Assembly (NCBI RefSeq): GCF_964340395.1
Contig: NC_135561.1
Location: 10,401,232-10,465,231 of the forward strand
Origin: Glandiceps talaboti
Taxonomy: Eukaryota; Hemichordata; Enteropneusta; Spengelidae
Reading direction: 5' to 3'
Length of the DNA: 64,000 nt
Shown here: positions 49,060-62,110 of the stretch, in pieces
How the letters are laid out: each line of letters begins with the position of its first letter
How positions within the stretch are numbered: position 1 is the first letter of the stretch
Made by a program: the position numbers and the translations under genes
Notes under the pieces: generated by a model
Database searches by the model: none
What the model was told of the DNA's origin: nothing
What the model saw: only the letters and a program-made list of their open reading frames with translations

Positions 49060-49870
49060 GTTGATTTCCATTTAATATGTACATTTATAGAGAAGAAGAA
49101 TTTCTACATTTGGTCCGAAGTCGAAAGGAAATGATATGTAAAAAATTGTAGCACAATAATTCATTTTGTTCAAATGAATGTAGTGGGAGATGCATACATG
49201 TATTATAGAAGATTGGTTAAATCAGTATACATGTATGTCTGATGATTTCAACAAATTTTGTTATATTCATTTTTAACAAGTTTTGTATTTTTTTCATATT
49301 GGGAAGAATAGTTTCTATTATTTGGAGCAAAATGAAATGGAGATTAGCTGCAATAATTGTAGCGTTTGATGTGATTTTGAGGGCTTTTTCGTTTGTTTTT
49401 GTGCCTTTTTTCGTTCTGACGTTTAACCCGAATCAAAAGCTACAATTCCTCTAACCCAAATGCAAATGGACGAGACCTCAAAAAAAGGCACAAAAACAGA
49501 CGAAAAAGCCCTCAAAATTACATCAAACGCTACAATTATTACAGCTATACCCAAAATTGCAAACACAATCATGTATTTTGTTCAAAGAAATTTGGCGGGA
49601 AAATGAATGGAAGAGAAGATGCATATACATTTTGTACATTATCAGGTCTTCTGTCAAATTGATCACTTTTTATGCTCAACCTTCAAAAATTAATTTATCT
49701 TTTCGTATAGACAAAAAAACCTCTATCAATTTGGTCCAAAATAGGAAGGAGATATAGAAACACATGGCAGTAAAATAATTATATTTTGTTTAAATGATTT
49801 GGCGGGAAAATTCATGGTGGAGAAGATAGGTTAAATCAGTATAAGTTGTGTGATGTGATGACTTTGTGCA
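49060..49870. repeat. diverged tandem repeat hosting the foldback
   Basis: Blocks AATTCATTTTGTTCAAATGA, TTGGCGGGAAAATGAATGGA and GAAGATTGGTTAAATCAGTA recur near 49160, 49570 and 49780. Confidence 0.65.
49345..49547. mobile_element. foldback element, 68-bp arms
   Basis: Arms TAGCTGCAATAATTGTAGCG … GAGGGCTTTTTCGTTTG … GTGCCTTTTTT and their reverse complement enclose an ~70-bp loop, with only a few mismatches over 68 bp. It is inserted in a diverged tandem repeat (49060-49870). The arm similarity implies recent origin or gene conversion between arms. Confidence 0.9.
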
Positions 49871-50324
49871 ATTCTATCATTCTGTGCATGTCATTTTCAG
49901 CCCCTTTGGTACCAACTCTATATTGTGCAAACTCCCGACTGTGATTTGTAATCTGTATAAGGATGTATATAAACCTCCATAGACACACAAAAGCTAAGGA
50001 CTTCTGAGTCGATGGCCAAACGATATGTTAATATGCTCTATAGCAGCATAATAAGCAGCTATAAATAGCTTCACATTCCCTTTTCAATGTTGCTATGACA
50101 ACTGTTTGAACAGACAGTGACGTCAGCAAGATATTGAAGTTAGTCAATCAGTCAGTTTCGAAAAGATAGCCTAACATTCCGATAATTTAATAGGCGAGGC
50201 TGCTCCTGATTGCAGTGTTTGAGTTGCAGCACACTACTTTGTTACACTAAAGTATTATGTACCATACCCTTTTCTGTTTGTAAAGCTAATGAAATTCTAT
50301 ATAAAAAAAAATAGAACGAAAAAA

Positions 50325-50690
50325 AAATTGACTGGCAGGCTGTAAAAATCAATGTTTGATGCATAATCATCAGGTGAAATGTAGCAAAAGGGTGCTGTTT
50401 TTATGCAGCTTACATATGCTCTTTAATAATTTGCAAGTTTTCATTTTTTGAGACATGTCTGGACATGTGTGAAATATTAATATAATTGTATGAAAAATTT
50501 GACTGGCAGCTTGTAAAAATCAATGCGTGATATTGTATATTATCAGGTGAAAACTAGACACATCAGATGAAATGTAGCAAAAGGGAGCCGTTTTCCATAG
50601 CTTGCATATCGTTTTTTAAATTTAAAAAGAGACCTGGGTTGTTGAGACATGTACGCGTACATGTGTGAAATATTAATATAATTTTATATC
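50325..50690. repeat. ~180-bp tandem duplication
   Basis: GACTGGCAG(G/C)(C/T)TGTAAAAATCA opens each unit (50329, 50501). Both end GACATGT…ACATGTGTGAAATATTAATA. The second has an extra ~20 bp. Confidence 0.88.
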
Positions 50691-50694
50691 ACAA

Positions 50695-51170
50695 CGTGTT
50701 CAGATTTCATTATTATTATGCAAATGATCGCTGTTTAATACTCGCGTGACATTATGTCTACTGTGATTTATTTCATGAAATGTTGACCCAGATTCTGTAA
50801 ATGTATGTAACATATCAAATGTCATATGTCTCACAATGAGCTTTGCTGAAAAAAATACATGTAGTTTGCTTCACCATAAATTTGCATATCAATACAATGT
50901 ATTGTTATGTTGATTCAATTCTATTGTTCCAAGAATTCAAAGCTTTGAGTCTGCTACTGTGTGATAATATTACTTCTAATCATGATTGTTATACAAAAGA
51001 AATTAAATAGTATTAAACTTAATTTATATATAGTGATCAAGCTATAATTTTTTGCGGATTGTGATTTGGAATATTTCAATTTGTGAGCAAAAGCAGGTGC
51101 ACAATAACATTCCTTGAACTTGGGCTTTCAACAGTAAATGGAATGAACATCCCCAAGCTTTCAAAAACAA
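50695..51170. other. intronic sequence, no gene seen
   Basis: AT-rich; nothing recognisable. Confidence 0.5.
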
Positions 51171-51174
51171 ACAT

Positions 51175-51471
51175 TAAAAAAATGAAAAATTGTGTGGTTC
51201 TGATTACGTTCACTTTTAGAATAGGTGGGGTAGGTAGATTTTTTTTCATGTGTGAGCATCTAGTTCAGGTAGTTATGTTTTCTGGGCTTTTTTCCATGTG
51301 GTCTCTGTGTTATTGGTTTCTTCCCATCAGATGTACAGCCATTACAGAACAGTTTTATTTTTCATGAGACTTCACACGTTTTACGATTTTATTATTTTCG
51401 TAAAAAACAGTCAGCAGTGAAAAACTAGGTGGCGTTTGGTAACTTGAACCGGACAATTTTTTTTAGGCCTA
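51175..51471. mobile_element. MITE, TTCCGGTTACC family, copy 5 (inverted, shortened)
   Basis: Reverse orientation. Reads TGTGTGGTTCTGATTACGTT … AATAGGTGGGGTAGGTAGAT at left and ends GGTAACTTGAACCGGACAAT … TAGGCCT at right. The block around GTGCGGAAACTGAC is deleted. Confidence 0.8.
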
Positions 51472-51995
51472 GTATTGCTTATTATATTAAATTAGTTTTC
51501 AACTTTTCATTGATTTTTATTCAAAAGTACATGTATGTAATTATAAAGTCTTGTGGATACATACATGTCTTGTTTACTTGACCAGAATGTCATTTCTCAC
51601 AAGGGTTTCAATTTCAAACCTTCTAGCATAAAAAGTATGAGAATAAATACCCAATTCATTTCACATGACTTGAACAAAGCAGTAAAATGACAGCCTGTTA
51701 ACACCCCAGACAATGACGTCACAACATATTTATGAAAATTTGGTATTTGTTACATATTTTGTACATAAATGCTAGTAGGATTTCCAGTTGTAACAGCAAG
51801 ACATGTTCATGTACACACATATGTACGTATATTATACTTTATATAAATTCAGTTACCCATTTCATTATTACCCGCCTTTGAATTTTCATCCCAAACTTTT
51901 ATCCTTACAGATTAATTATAATCTGAGAGTACTGCATTTATATGGATGCATTGATTACGTGTACATGTACATTTATTTGTTGCAAAAGTGTTTTT

Positions 51996-52125
51996 AGGGT
52001 TGTTGGTGGCCAAGTGGTTGAACCACTTGCCACTTATCACTGTGGTCAGGGTTTGAGCCCATTAAGGGTTTGATTAAATTTACCATGCTGTAAGAAGAGT
52101 TTGACTCTACCAAACAATGCAGTTC
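51996..52125 (+). mobile_element. tRNA-derived SINE, short copy
   Basis: A-box TGGCCAAGTGG and B-box-like GGTTTGAGCCC have tRNA-like spacing, with the start GGTTGTTGGTGGCCAAGTGG. These are internal Pol III promoter signatures. The body ends near CAAACAATGCAG. No long tail is evident. Confidence 0.65.
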
Positions 52126-52440
52126 AAAAACATCCAGAATTTGAGACTAATATCACATCTACAGTGTAAGCATAACGAACCCTTTCAAGTTTGACCTTGA
52201 ATGACATTGATATGACCTTGCTAGAAGTACAAATGTAGATCTCTGTCACTTTGACGTCAGCTGGTAAAACCATTGTGTGTGAACATTGTACATGTATTTG
52301 ATATTCTGTTTTCAACCTGATACATTGTATTTCTATTTGTATATGTAGGTCTGAGTTGTATGCATTATATACTCGCACACATTGATTATCACAGATTGAT
52401 GTGTGCAACTCATGGATATGTGACTGACATAATATTTAAA

Positions 52441-52605
52441 TATTATTCCATATTATTTTTCTTTGTTCACCCGAGGTAAATATGAGTAACTTAAGAGGCC
52501 TTGTCTCACTTCTCGAATCGAGTCAAAGGTTAGAAGTGACAAAACCACTAGATCACAAGTATTTGTATTTTCTAGCTGATTGAAGTAAAATGTTGAGGAA
52601 TAAAA
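52441..52605. mobile_element. palindromic MITE, GTGACAAAGGCCC family, copy 4 (diverged)
   Basis: Follows the 30157 copy: ATTATTTTTCTTTGTTCACC … GAGTAACTTAAGAGGCCTTG … TAGAAGTGACAAAACC … CTAGCTGATTGAAG, with more substitutions. Confidence 0.65.
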
Positions 52606-53735
52606 TAAATATGCATACACAATCATAACTTGGGAAGAGTCAAGTGTTATAATTCATATTTCTTGTAACAAATGATGTTTAGTGTATGTGGTTATGACTT
52701 TGAATAATCACAGTACAAGTATAAATCCCGTATTTTTGTTGGTGTTTTCAATACGGCTTGCTTGTGGTACTTGCACACAGATTGAAGTGCAACTCATGGA
52801 TATGTGACTGACTCAACAGATACATTTGTAAGAGCGAATATCTGGCAAAAACAACAACCTGTATGTACTTGCTTCATTTTTTGAAATTAACCCTTAAAAC
52901 ATGTTTCCCACTTCAAAGGCCCGGGTTTCAAACCCAAGTTTCCATATTAGCATAATAAATACATAGTACATGTACCATATTGGGATGACATAGGATTATT
53001 CTTTTGGTATGGACAAACTTTTTCTATAGCTCCACCAAGCAACTCTCTTTCATGTGAATGCAAATCCGACATAGATGTAACTTTAAAAGGCACTTCTGTG
53101 AAATCTCCCAAAATAAGCTCTACTCCTGATAATGGTGGTTATCTTACAGCTTCTGTATTTTTCTATTGTTTCTCATAAGTTAATCTTCATTCTACCGAGG
53201 TCCAGAAATTATTTGTTTTTTATAAACAACTACAAGTTTTGCCAAACAGGGTTAATCAGTCCTGTTTTGTCTGACTTTAAAATAACAAAAATGACTGACC
53301 AAAAAAGTTTGCTCTGCTGGTCATAACCAGTTACTGACTATTTTAGTATCATGATAATTATAAAGCTAAATTCAGTCCTTAACCTTATGTTTTGAGAGAT
53401 TTTTATTTACTTTTCATTGTTCCCTATAAACTGCCCAGCCGACCTACATTCATCTTTTGAATGTTTAAAGGCTGGACAACCTTTACAAACACTTTATCAA
53501 CAGCAGTAAAAGTACATACATTTTGTATAAATTATGCATGTTTGAGTTATGAAATGTTATCATATTGTGTTTGTTATTGTGTAGTCAAATACTATTATAT
53601 TTATGTTAGATATATCTACCGTCTGTCAGCCTGTTGATAAAAGAACGCATGGATGTAATGTATGGATATATTTCTAATAGATTAGTATGCTTCCCATCTT
53701 TTCGATTTTACTGTTAAAATGACATATGCTTTGAT

Positions 53736-53860
53736 CTAGGGCTTGATGTTAGTAGCAGTAGACCAGAGCACATGCACTGTAGACTGCCAAATTTATAAGG
53801 ATAGTCAGTCAGACCAATGGAAATCACTACAAAATTGGAGCTGATTCAGGGATTTGAACC
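53736..53860 (+). mobile_element. fragment of the GGGCTTGATGTTAGTAGCAGT subfamily
   Basis: Shares GACTGCCAAATTTATAAGGA with 39056-39190. Its right end has a perfect T-arm-like stem (CAGGG-TTCAAAT-CCCTG on the minus strand, 53847-53863) but no other tRNA arms. Confidence 0.4.
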
Positions 53861-53869
53861 CTGGCTGCA

Positions 53870-55780
53870 TGTAATTTTGAAGAAGAAAAGCTTTTAAATT
53901 TCACTATAACATTACAAAAACTATTAAAATTACCCTGCAATTTACATATTTACTCAATTAATAATAGTTATATTTTTGATTGATCATTCTTCAGTATTTT
54001 TATTCAATTTTCTTCTATCAATTTTAATATTTGTGACATATTAGTATAGCTGTAAATGCATGGATCGAGGCTTCATACATTCCTGAAAAGTCCAGGAATT
54101 TCAAACTGTTCTTGGAGGGTCTTGGAAACAATGTGTTCACTCCTTGAAAAACCCTTCTAGAAAAAAACTTTAGGAATGTTTCAGGAATTTCAGTGACTTA
54201 ACCTGTCTATGGACTTTCCTAACAGTAAAAATGTACAATGTATATATAATGATAACGATATAATTTGTTTGAAAATCAAATTTGACTTACATGTACCTAT
54301 CACTGTCACTTGTCTTCAGAATATATGTTGTACATGCAGATCATGTACATATACGTTGTATCAGGTCAAACAATAACAGAACTTCTTAGTAGGTAAGCAT
54401 TCCAGGAAAGCCTAAGTGTTCATATTTTGGCACCTAGGCTGTCGACCTAATTTGCATATATAACCTACATAAGATGATGAATAATTGAAAGATTTCTAAA
54501 ATTTACTTTGCCTTTATCTTAATGTGTTCTTGCCAACAGAGTGTATTTTGTATGAATTGGGTATCTAAACATCAAAACTTTGAACCCTCTGTGGGCAACA
54601 GCTTAAACAAGGCGTTTCATTCTGAGTCACCTTGGCTCATGACTTCATTTGCATATGTAGCTCACCTAGGATGATGAATATTTGTCAATACAATTTACAT
54701 ATTCTCTTTGGTAAACTTATGCAGCAGGCACACTGTAGACTTTATTTTTAGTACTCATTATTTGAATATTAACAACATATGGCCTGATCACACTCATAAC
54801 TTAGTGTTCTGGGTATACATTTACAGTATACATGCACATTGTAGATGTAGCAATAATCTACATAGAAATATCATATCAGATGTGATGTAGCATATATGTA
54901 GTTGATGCTGGGATATGGTAGTAGATCATAGCCGTAGTAGTAGTTGTGGACTTGCATATACCAACCATACTTGGACAGCGTTACTATTACTGTATTAGGT
55001 ATTGGGCTTCTTGATTTTGATAATAAGGGTAGGTGGTACTTATTTCTATTTGTCAAATGTGACACATACATTTTTCCTTATGCATGCACCAATTGAATCA
55101 TTTTATAGACTAGACAGGTGCATTGAAAATGAAGTGCGAATACGCTCATGCACACTTCCATATCTAAACATAAGTTATGGATAGTTGGTACTTTTGTAGA
55201 TGGTTAGATGATGAAACCTGGTGTACATGTATACATTTTATTGACAGTACGAACCCTGGTACACAGCTGTGGAAGGACAATGAGAGTCTGATGTGTTAAT
55301 GCGTACAATGGCCCTAAACAAAGACTTTTAAATTGTGCAAACATGACATGGACATTTGTAAATTCACCTCTTTATATGTATCTGAGTATTATTACCTGTA
55401 CAACTCAGAAAAAGTTGATGCCAGGATTTGTTTTATTCTGTCCTGTCATACATTCTATGTGATAAAAAAGCGAATCATATTATATTATTTTCTCAAATCA
55501 AAATAACCCAAAGGAAATATTTAAAATTTCTCTTAGGTAATAATTTCAAACACCATTTTACAAAACTGCTTGATTTAAAAGTGTACACAGGTTCACTAAT
55601 GTTCTTGTCATACAATGTAGGTTCCTGCTTTCTTCATATTTATGTCTTTATTAAATAGTACATTTATACTATTACAAACAATGTATACTGTATTAGATTT
55701 TAGGAACCCTACATGTACTTGTAATTATGACAAAAAAACTCATGTATATCTATGTGTTGTGACATACATATAAATATTTA
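53870..55780. other. intronic sequence, no gene recognised
   Basis: AT-rich with TACATGTA clusters. A block GATGATGAATA(A/T)TTG with TTTGCATATNTA occurs twice (54440-54490, 54650-54680), suggesting an old ~200-bp duplication. Confidence 0.4.
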
Positions 55781-55789
55781 ACACTCGTC

Positions 55790-56560
55790 GTTCAGAATTT
55801 TTGGATGTCTTAAGTCCTGCAGATACAAGGGGTGATGTATAGTGAAGCAATTCATCGCATTCGATGAGGCTAGCAACTATGACTGAGTGTGTACAAGAAG
55901 CAACTAATTGCTTGGCGAGTCGCAAGGCAAACTGTTACACATGCATAGACATATAAAAGTTACAGGTCAATTTTGAAGGTCAAGTCTTCTAGCGCTGCAG
56001 AACATTCATAAGAAAAGTTATAAAATTGTTATGCCAATAAAATGACTGAAAACTGGGAGACATATTAATATTATAATAATGAAACTATATTCAGTTTGTT
56101 TAACTTAAGGCGGGGTTGATCTTTCCAATGTCGCTACTATGTGTAGCATTCAAATTCGGGAAAAAATGATATTCAGCTGAGATCAAGCATTCATAAACGC
56201 TGTAATAGTAATAAGAGGTAGTTGTGGTGATAAATCGAAATTATACAAAATGTATCAAAAACACTTGCTGAAATAGAATATTTTTACTAATAATGTGGGG
56301 CCAAACATTGAATTTCATTCGACACATGTATATGTCAAAGGTTTCTGGTTGCGACGTAACGAGGTGGCTACATGGAGCAATTCAAGCAACTCAAGAAGCA
56401 ACTTGCGAGTAGTTGCAGAAAATCTGACAAGTTGGATTCTTTGCAATGCACGTAGTAGCCCTGCGATTATGTCCGAACACGAGGCAATTCGTCGCATGCA
56501 ACGAATTGCTTAGTACATTGCCCATCAAGTTGCCTCATGTAACTAGGCATTTATGATGGA
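55790..56560. other. GC-richer patches sharing GCAATTC(G/A)TCGC words
   Basis: GCAATTCATCGCATTCGATG at 55848 and GCAATTCGTCGCATGCAACG at 56484 resemble each other. The second begins a near-palindrome ending GAATTGC. The patches also share AAGCAACT…GCGAGT words. They are possibly two damaged copies of one DNA transposon. Confidence 0.4.
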
Positions 56561-57736
56561 TCCATGGGGCAGTAAAGATCATTGAGATGTTTGAGGAAAC
56601 TGGTAAAAGCTGTTCATAATATGACTGTATAATAATCTATTGAGAAGTGGTATAATGATGACAGGTTTGATACAGCAGCTGCGTGGACAGGATAGTTTAC
56701 TACCGGTATATGTGTTTATATATATTGTTTTCATTCATACATGTATCATTCCATTTTAGACAGAATGAATGAAACAAGTTTTTGAATTATAAAAATGAAT
56801 TAATATGTATATGATAACGATTTTTCAAGCAGGTAAAATCTATCAGTGTTCTCCAGTCATTTTTCCAGGATTCCTCAACAAAGTAATCAGGTACAATGCA
56901 TTGTAATGTACTTTTTTTATAAATCATATTGTCGGTTTATTTCAATCTGTCTTTTCAGTTATTTCTATTATTTTAACAATACCAAGGCACACTTCTATTT
57001 GATGTCATAATTTTATGTACATGTAATAATCTTATCTAAGCTAATCTAGTCTAAACTGTCAGTTTTATTGATATTTCCCCCTTTCTAGCTGTTCAGTGTT
57101 ACTGGCCTTTCCAAACATAAAGCAAAATAATGCATGTATATCACCCAAAAATGTAATATGTATTTGCACACATTCATGGAAAGTTGTACTGTACGTCATT
57201 TAAATGAAGCAACTTACGAAATGGATATGAGTTAATGTAAAATTCATTGAAGAAATTAAAGTCTTGTCATCAAAATTGCAGATTCATGGTGTATGTTTTC
57301 ATTATAAAAGCATAGTTTTTTGAGTGGAAAGAAAATTAATATACATACACCAAAACCCTTGTATTAAATTGACATGTGAAAACTTGTAAAAGCAAACAAT
57401 AAGACACATTTTACAAGAAAAGTAACAGATTGTAACTGCAATAATACTAACATGTGCATTATGGAGATTTATATTTGATGGCTTAGATGAGTGGTATGGA
57501 AATCACACTTCTTTCTTTAAGTACCAATTTTCACAGACAACTTTTTTGGTACATAACCCCATTTCAGAAATAGAAATAAGGGTACAATGTGTACATTGTA
57601 TAAAAAGGCTATTTTAAGACAGAAACTACACGTAAAGTTATAATATTATAGAAGGATGGAGTATAATCAGTAGGGACAAAGAATTACAAAACCCCAAACA
57701 CCTTAGAGTCTGAACATGCAGTCTTGAATTGCAGCT

Positions 57737-58127
57737 GAAATTGCATTGGTTTGGTGTTTCACTCTTGTAACATGGCATTTTCTTTTACATATATACTCAA
57801 ACTTCTGATGCAAAAGAAACAACTCCATACATGTAGGTGCCATGCACCGTGGGGATGCAGAAGTTCTCAAGTTGATATGTTGATTATCAGTTAAAAAATA
57901 AACCATTGAAAACATTAAAATTATTAAGTCCAATGTGTAATAAATTCATAAGAAGCCTGTTTTTATTGCACTGTGAAGAATAGCAATGCTTATCACTGTT
58001 CAATGTGATTGGGCAAAGGCTCCTGTGTTTATTGTGTCTCTGTTATTGTTAGTCTAGAGTTGAAATATGTCTGTCTTTGTGTCAAAAACATAATGTCCCA
58101 TGAGTGAAACACCAAGCCATCATCATG
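57737..58127. mobile_element. MITE, GGCTTGGTGTTTCACTC family, copy 2
   Basis: Left TTGCATTGGTTTGGTGTTTC, right inverted GTGAAACACCAAGCCATCAT. The interior is collinear with 43226-43570. It has a single left end, unlike copy 1. Confidence 0.85.
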
Positions 58128-58129
58128 TC

Positions 58130-59875
58130 GAAGTTGTACATTTGTATGTTAGAAGAATGCATCCCCATGTTACTTTGTAGGGAAATATTGCACACCCCTT
58201 TGCAGCACAAATTTATTGCTATACTGATCTTTGAAGTGACGTATATCAATTTTTCAACCATCTTTCACTGAGTAAACTGGTTGATCTCATGAATTCTTTT
58301 CTGTATGCACATCATTATATCCTAAAGGCATGTGACTTACGATGACCTTTAACCTTCACATGTAAGGATCATGATAAATTTTGCAGAATTGCTGACTATG
58401 GGTCGTCAACCTATCATCTGTAATTTATTTGTAGTTTTTGGATTGATATGGCTTAAGGCTATATATTACATACATGTGTACTCTTATGAAATTACCTAAG
58501 TATCTTCAGAGTACATGTACATGTATGCTAAATTTAAAGTAGCCATGTGGATGAAAATTGGCTATTAAGCTGTAAACTTCAATTGATAAAACAACTTTAC
58601 CATATTTTTCTCTTTGGAAATACAATACGGAAATAAAGTATATGAAGTCCTTATACAAATGTATGTAACTCAATAAATTTCAAAACATTGGTAAATGTGT
58701 AAATGCACACTCTCAATCTACAATAGTACAAACCAAATGTGTACACATGCATAGTACATAATTATACTTACATGTACACTTGCATAACTGTAACTTCAAC
58801 AATCTGACAAATGTCACTGACTGCTGCAATCCCATGAAACTAACAAATACATGATACAACCATGTATGTAACACAAGTGTATGTATATGTACATGTAGTG
58901 CTGCTCAGATGCACATACATATCCCCAGTTTTGAACTTGCTTGATAGTTTTCATTGTTACTCATGAGCTACCTGAAAAAATCCAGAATAATTTTGATAGG
59001 ATAACCCGTAAACAGATACTCTTAAGTGTTAACCATATCAACTGAAACAGAAACAGAATAGCTTTGATGGGATAATCCATAAACTGTATTGGAACCACAG
59101 TCAGATCAATAACACCACATTAATAAAACCCTCATGGTAAAGTTTCTCTTATGAGTAGTACATGGTATAAAGTGTGTACATGTAAGTATTTAACACCATT
59201 TAGTTGAGTATTTGATGTATTTTGTTTTGATTTATGTACAGGTATCCTACCACTACCATTACATACCGGTATTGTACTTTTTAAAGCATCAAATATATCT
59301 TTGTAAAGTGTATTGTACAGTCACATAATCAACGGACACAGGTACTACCACTGCCATACTGTACATGCACTTATAAGTCACCAAGCATACACATATTATA
59401 GTATAGAGTGTATTCTACAATCATGTAATCAGTCGACGTCTGTACTTTGAGGTCAACCTGACATTGAGAATGAAAATAGCTCCCATATGTTCGATACACA
59501 CATAGTAAAATCCATAGAGAGTTTACATAAACACACTATGGGGTTTGGGTTGTGCATATTAAAGTGGCTATATGGATGAGAATTTAGTATTTATTTTGGT
59601 TTTTATTTGATAAAACAGCTTCACCATGTTTTTCTACTTGAAAAAATAATATGAAATAACATATACCAAGTCCATGTTCACATCTCAATAAACAACAAAA
59701 CATTAAACAATGTGTAAAATGTTTGTTATTGTACGTATAATAACAAACTTTTTACACTTTGTGCATCTTTTTGCAATGTATTGAGTTATGAACATTTATT
59801 TGTATATAACAACTACTTTTTTCCAAAATAGATCTTTTGTTCATATTTGTACTATATATTTTATTCCTCCATGTA
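58130..59875. other. intronic sequence with one small hairpin and a diverged duplication
   Basis: GTGTAAAATGTTTGTTATT (59712) is inverted at 59739-59757 around an 8-nt loop. Blocks near 58540-58690 and 59565-59705 resemble each other (GTGGATGAAAATTGG/ATGGATGAGAATTTAG; ATAAAACA(A/G)CTT(T/C)ACCAT). No gene was recognised. Confidence 0.5.
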
Positions 59876-60242
59876 ATAATAATATTGATAATAATGTTGG
59901 TTTTTTATACAGTGATTCCCACTCATAAAGCGCTTTACAATTATTGCCTGGCACTGATACATAGAGGCACAATGGCCCTTTATACTTCTTCAACTCCCCG
60001 GGGAGCATGCAATTCATTGCAGCCCTAGAGCATAAATGAGTATTAAAGCATTCATGTTGCAACCTCTATCCTACCAGGTCCCCAATTATACAGCTGGGTT
60101 GACTTAGGCACAATTATGGTTCAAATCTTGCCCAAGGACTTTAGCCATTCAGAAACAAACGGCAGTGATGGGGCTCAAACTTGCAACCTGCAGCTGCCAA
60201 GCCGGCCACTCTAACCATTCGACCATCATGACTCCATATAAA
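59876..60242 (-). mobile_element. tRNA-derived SINE, longer copy
   Basis: On the minus strand it starts near GAGTCATGATGGTCGAATGG, with A-box TGGTCGAATGG and B-box-like GCAAGTTTGAGCCCC, both tRNA-like. The body runs through GGGGACCTGGTAGGATAGAG and GGAGTTGAAGAAGTATAAAG, then GTAAAGCGCTTTATGAGTGG, and ends in an (ATT)n-like tail (59876-59900). It is about 365 bp. The AAAGCGCTTTA tail block is typical of SINE/LINE 3' ends in many invertebrates. Confidence 0.75.
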
Positions 60243-60244
60243 AA

Positions 60245-60955
60245 ATTAGGTGCAAAAAAAATGGAATAATTCATCTGCAGTTAAACTAAGATTTGCAATC
60301 ACACTTGCACAGAGAAAAAAATGACTCAAATCCCAGAAGCATGATAAAGTATTGAAGATAAGGCATCACTTATTGACAACAATTTATTAGTAGTTTCAGG
60401 AGTGATTAACAAATAAATTATGAAGTAACAGCTCATAATTTTTGCTGTCAGTGCTGGATATTCAGTTTATAAATGTAGGCGTACGTTGTCTACAACAGCT
60501 GTCCTCTCTCTCACTGCTGAATTAATGAGGTAAGGTATTAATGACATCAATCATCATGGATGTTGAATATTTCTGGAAAATAACGATAGTTTATTTTAAG
60601 CTATGACTAAAAGCAATATTTCGATGAAGTGCAAATACTCAAAAAAAAAAGGGGGGGGGGGGTTTACACAGAAACCGAATGTTCAACACTTATGAAAAGT
60701 TGTAACCAATAGTCATATTCAAAAAAGGGCAAATTTCTGGAAAAAAAATGTTTTATACATAAAATGTACAACACTGTGACTAAACATAAATACAAATGGT
60801 TGCAAATTATAAAAAAAAAAATCAGCATTTCTGATAGTTTATTTTACTACATACAAATAATATATTAAATACTTGTATTTTCCGAGGGTACTATGCAGAT
60901 GACAAACATTTTTATTGCTTTTTAATGTATGGCAAGGTTTCATCATCATTATCAT
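60245..60955. other. intronic sequence, no gene seen
   Basis: AT-rich. Contains a 10-A/12-G homopolymer junction near 60641-60662. Confidence 0.5.
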
Positions 60956-60959
60956 ACTG

Positions 60960-62110
60960 TGAATTGTACTTAATACTATGTACATTATATGGTGATTGTT
61001 TTTCGTAAGTAAATGAGGTCCTGATTATTGTATTGGCACATGTCGATAGATACGTGCACATATGTGTTAGAGATATGGGTATCGCCATCAATATGGTACA
61101 TGTGACATACTTTCAATGCTACCTGTGTATGGATGTACAGTTATTTTCCTGAAGCTAATGAAGTCATACATTGTACATGTACCATGCGATAGGCTATTAG
61201 CACATTGTTATATTTATCGTTTTTCGACCTGTGGATTTTATCATTGTCACACTACAAGTTGTATATGCATGTACATGTATGTATGTACAATTGTTTTTCC
61301 AAATGAAGTCATACCAATATGTAAATAGTGCCATGCCTATGCCACACATAATGATTGTTTTTCAATACATTGGTTCTGTCGTCGTCATCATTATTTCTTT
61401 CAATAAGTTAATGAAGTCATTGTGATTATATGCATGCCACACGTGACATGTTGATTGTTTTTTTATATATGGGTTTCTTCAGTGCCATTTCCTTAAACAA
61501 GTTAGATGAAGTCATTGCGGCTGCATGCAATGCCACACATGATGACTGTTTTTCAATATATGGGTTTCGTCATTGCTGTTTCCTTAAACAAGTTAGATAA
61601 AGTCATTGTGATTATATGCATGCCACACATGTTGATTGTTTTTCAATATATGGGTTTCGTCATTGCCGTTTCCTGAAATAAGTTAATGAAGTCATTACAG
61701 CTGTATCATGTATGCTTGCCACACATGTTGATTGTTTTTCGATATATAGGTTTCATCCTCATCATAACTAGTACGGTACATGTCATACATGTACATATGT
61801 ATGAATGTATGGTTGTTGTGTTTGCCCAAATGAAGTCATCTGGACCATATGCATGATGCCACACATGTTGGTTGTTTTTTAATACATGGGTTTCATCATC
61901 CTCATACATGTACATGTGCTAGTCCTAAGTAGGTATGTTTGTTGTTTTACCCCAAAATAAAGTCATATGACCTACAGACATGCCACACATGTTGATTGTT
62001 TTTCAATATATATGGGTTTCATCATCGTCATAGTACATGTCATACATACATTATATGGATGTATCGTTGTTGTTTTTCCACAACTAATTAAGTCATAGAT
62101 ACCATATGTG
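60960..62110. repeat. ~95-130 bp degenerate tandem array, about nine units
   Basis: Each unit has GTTGATTGTTTTTCAATATA, TGGGTTTC(A/G)TCATCG, a variable spacer, AATGAAGTCAT, and ATGCATGCCACACATG. Unit cores lie near 60996, 61350, 61452, 61546, 61636, 61732, 61872 and 61997. Short open frames here are repeat-derived. Confidence 0.85.

Noticed and set aside
53840-53870. Perfect tRNA T-arm-like stem-loop on the minus strand
   Set aside because: No D-arm, anticodon arm or acceptor stem at the right distances; more likely part of the surrounding repeat.
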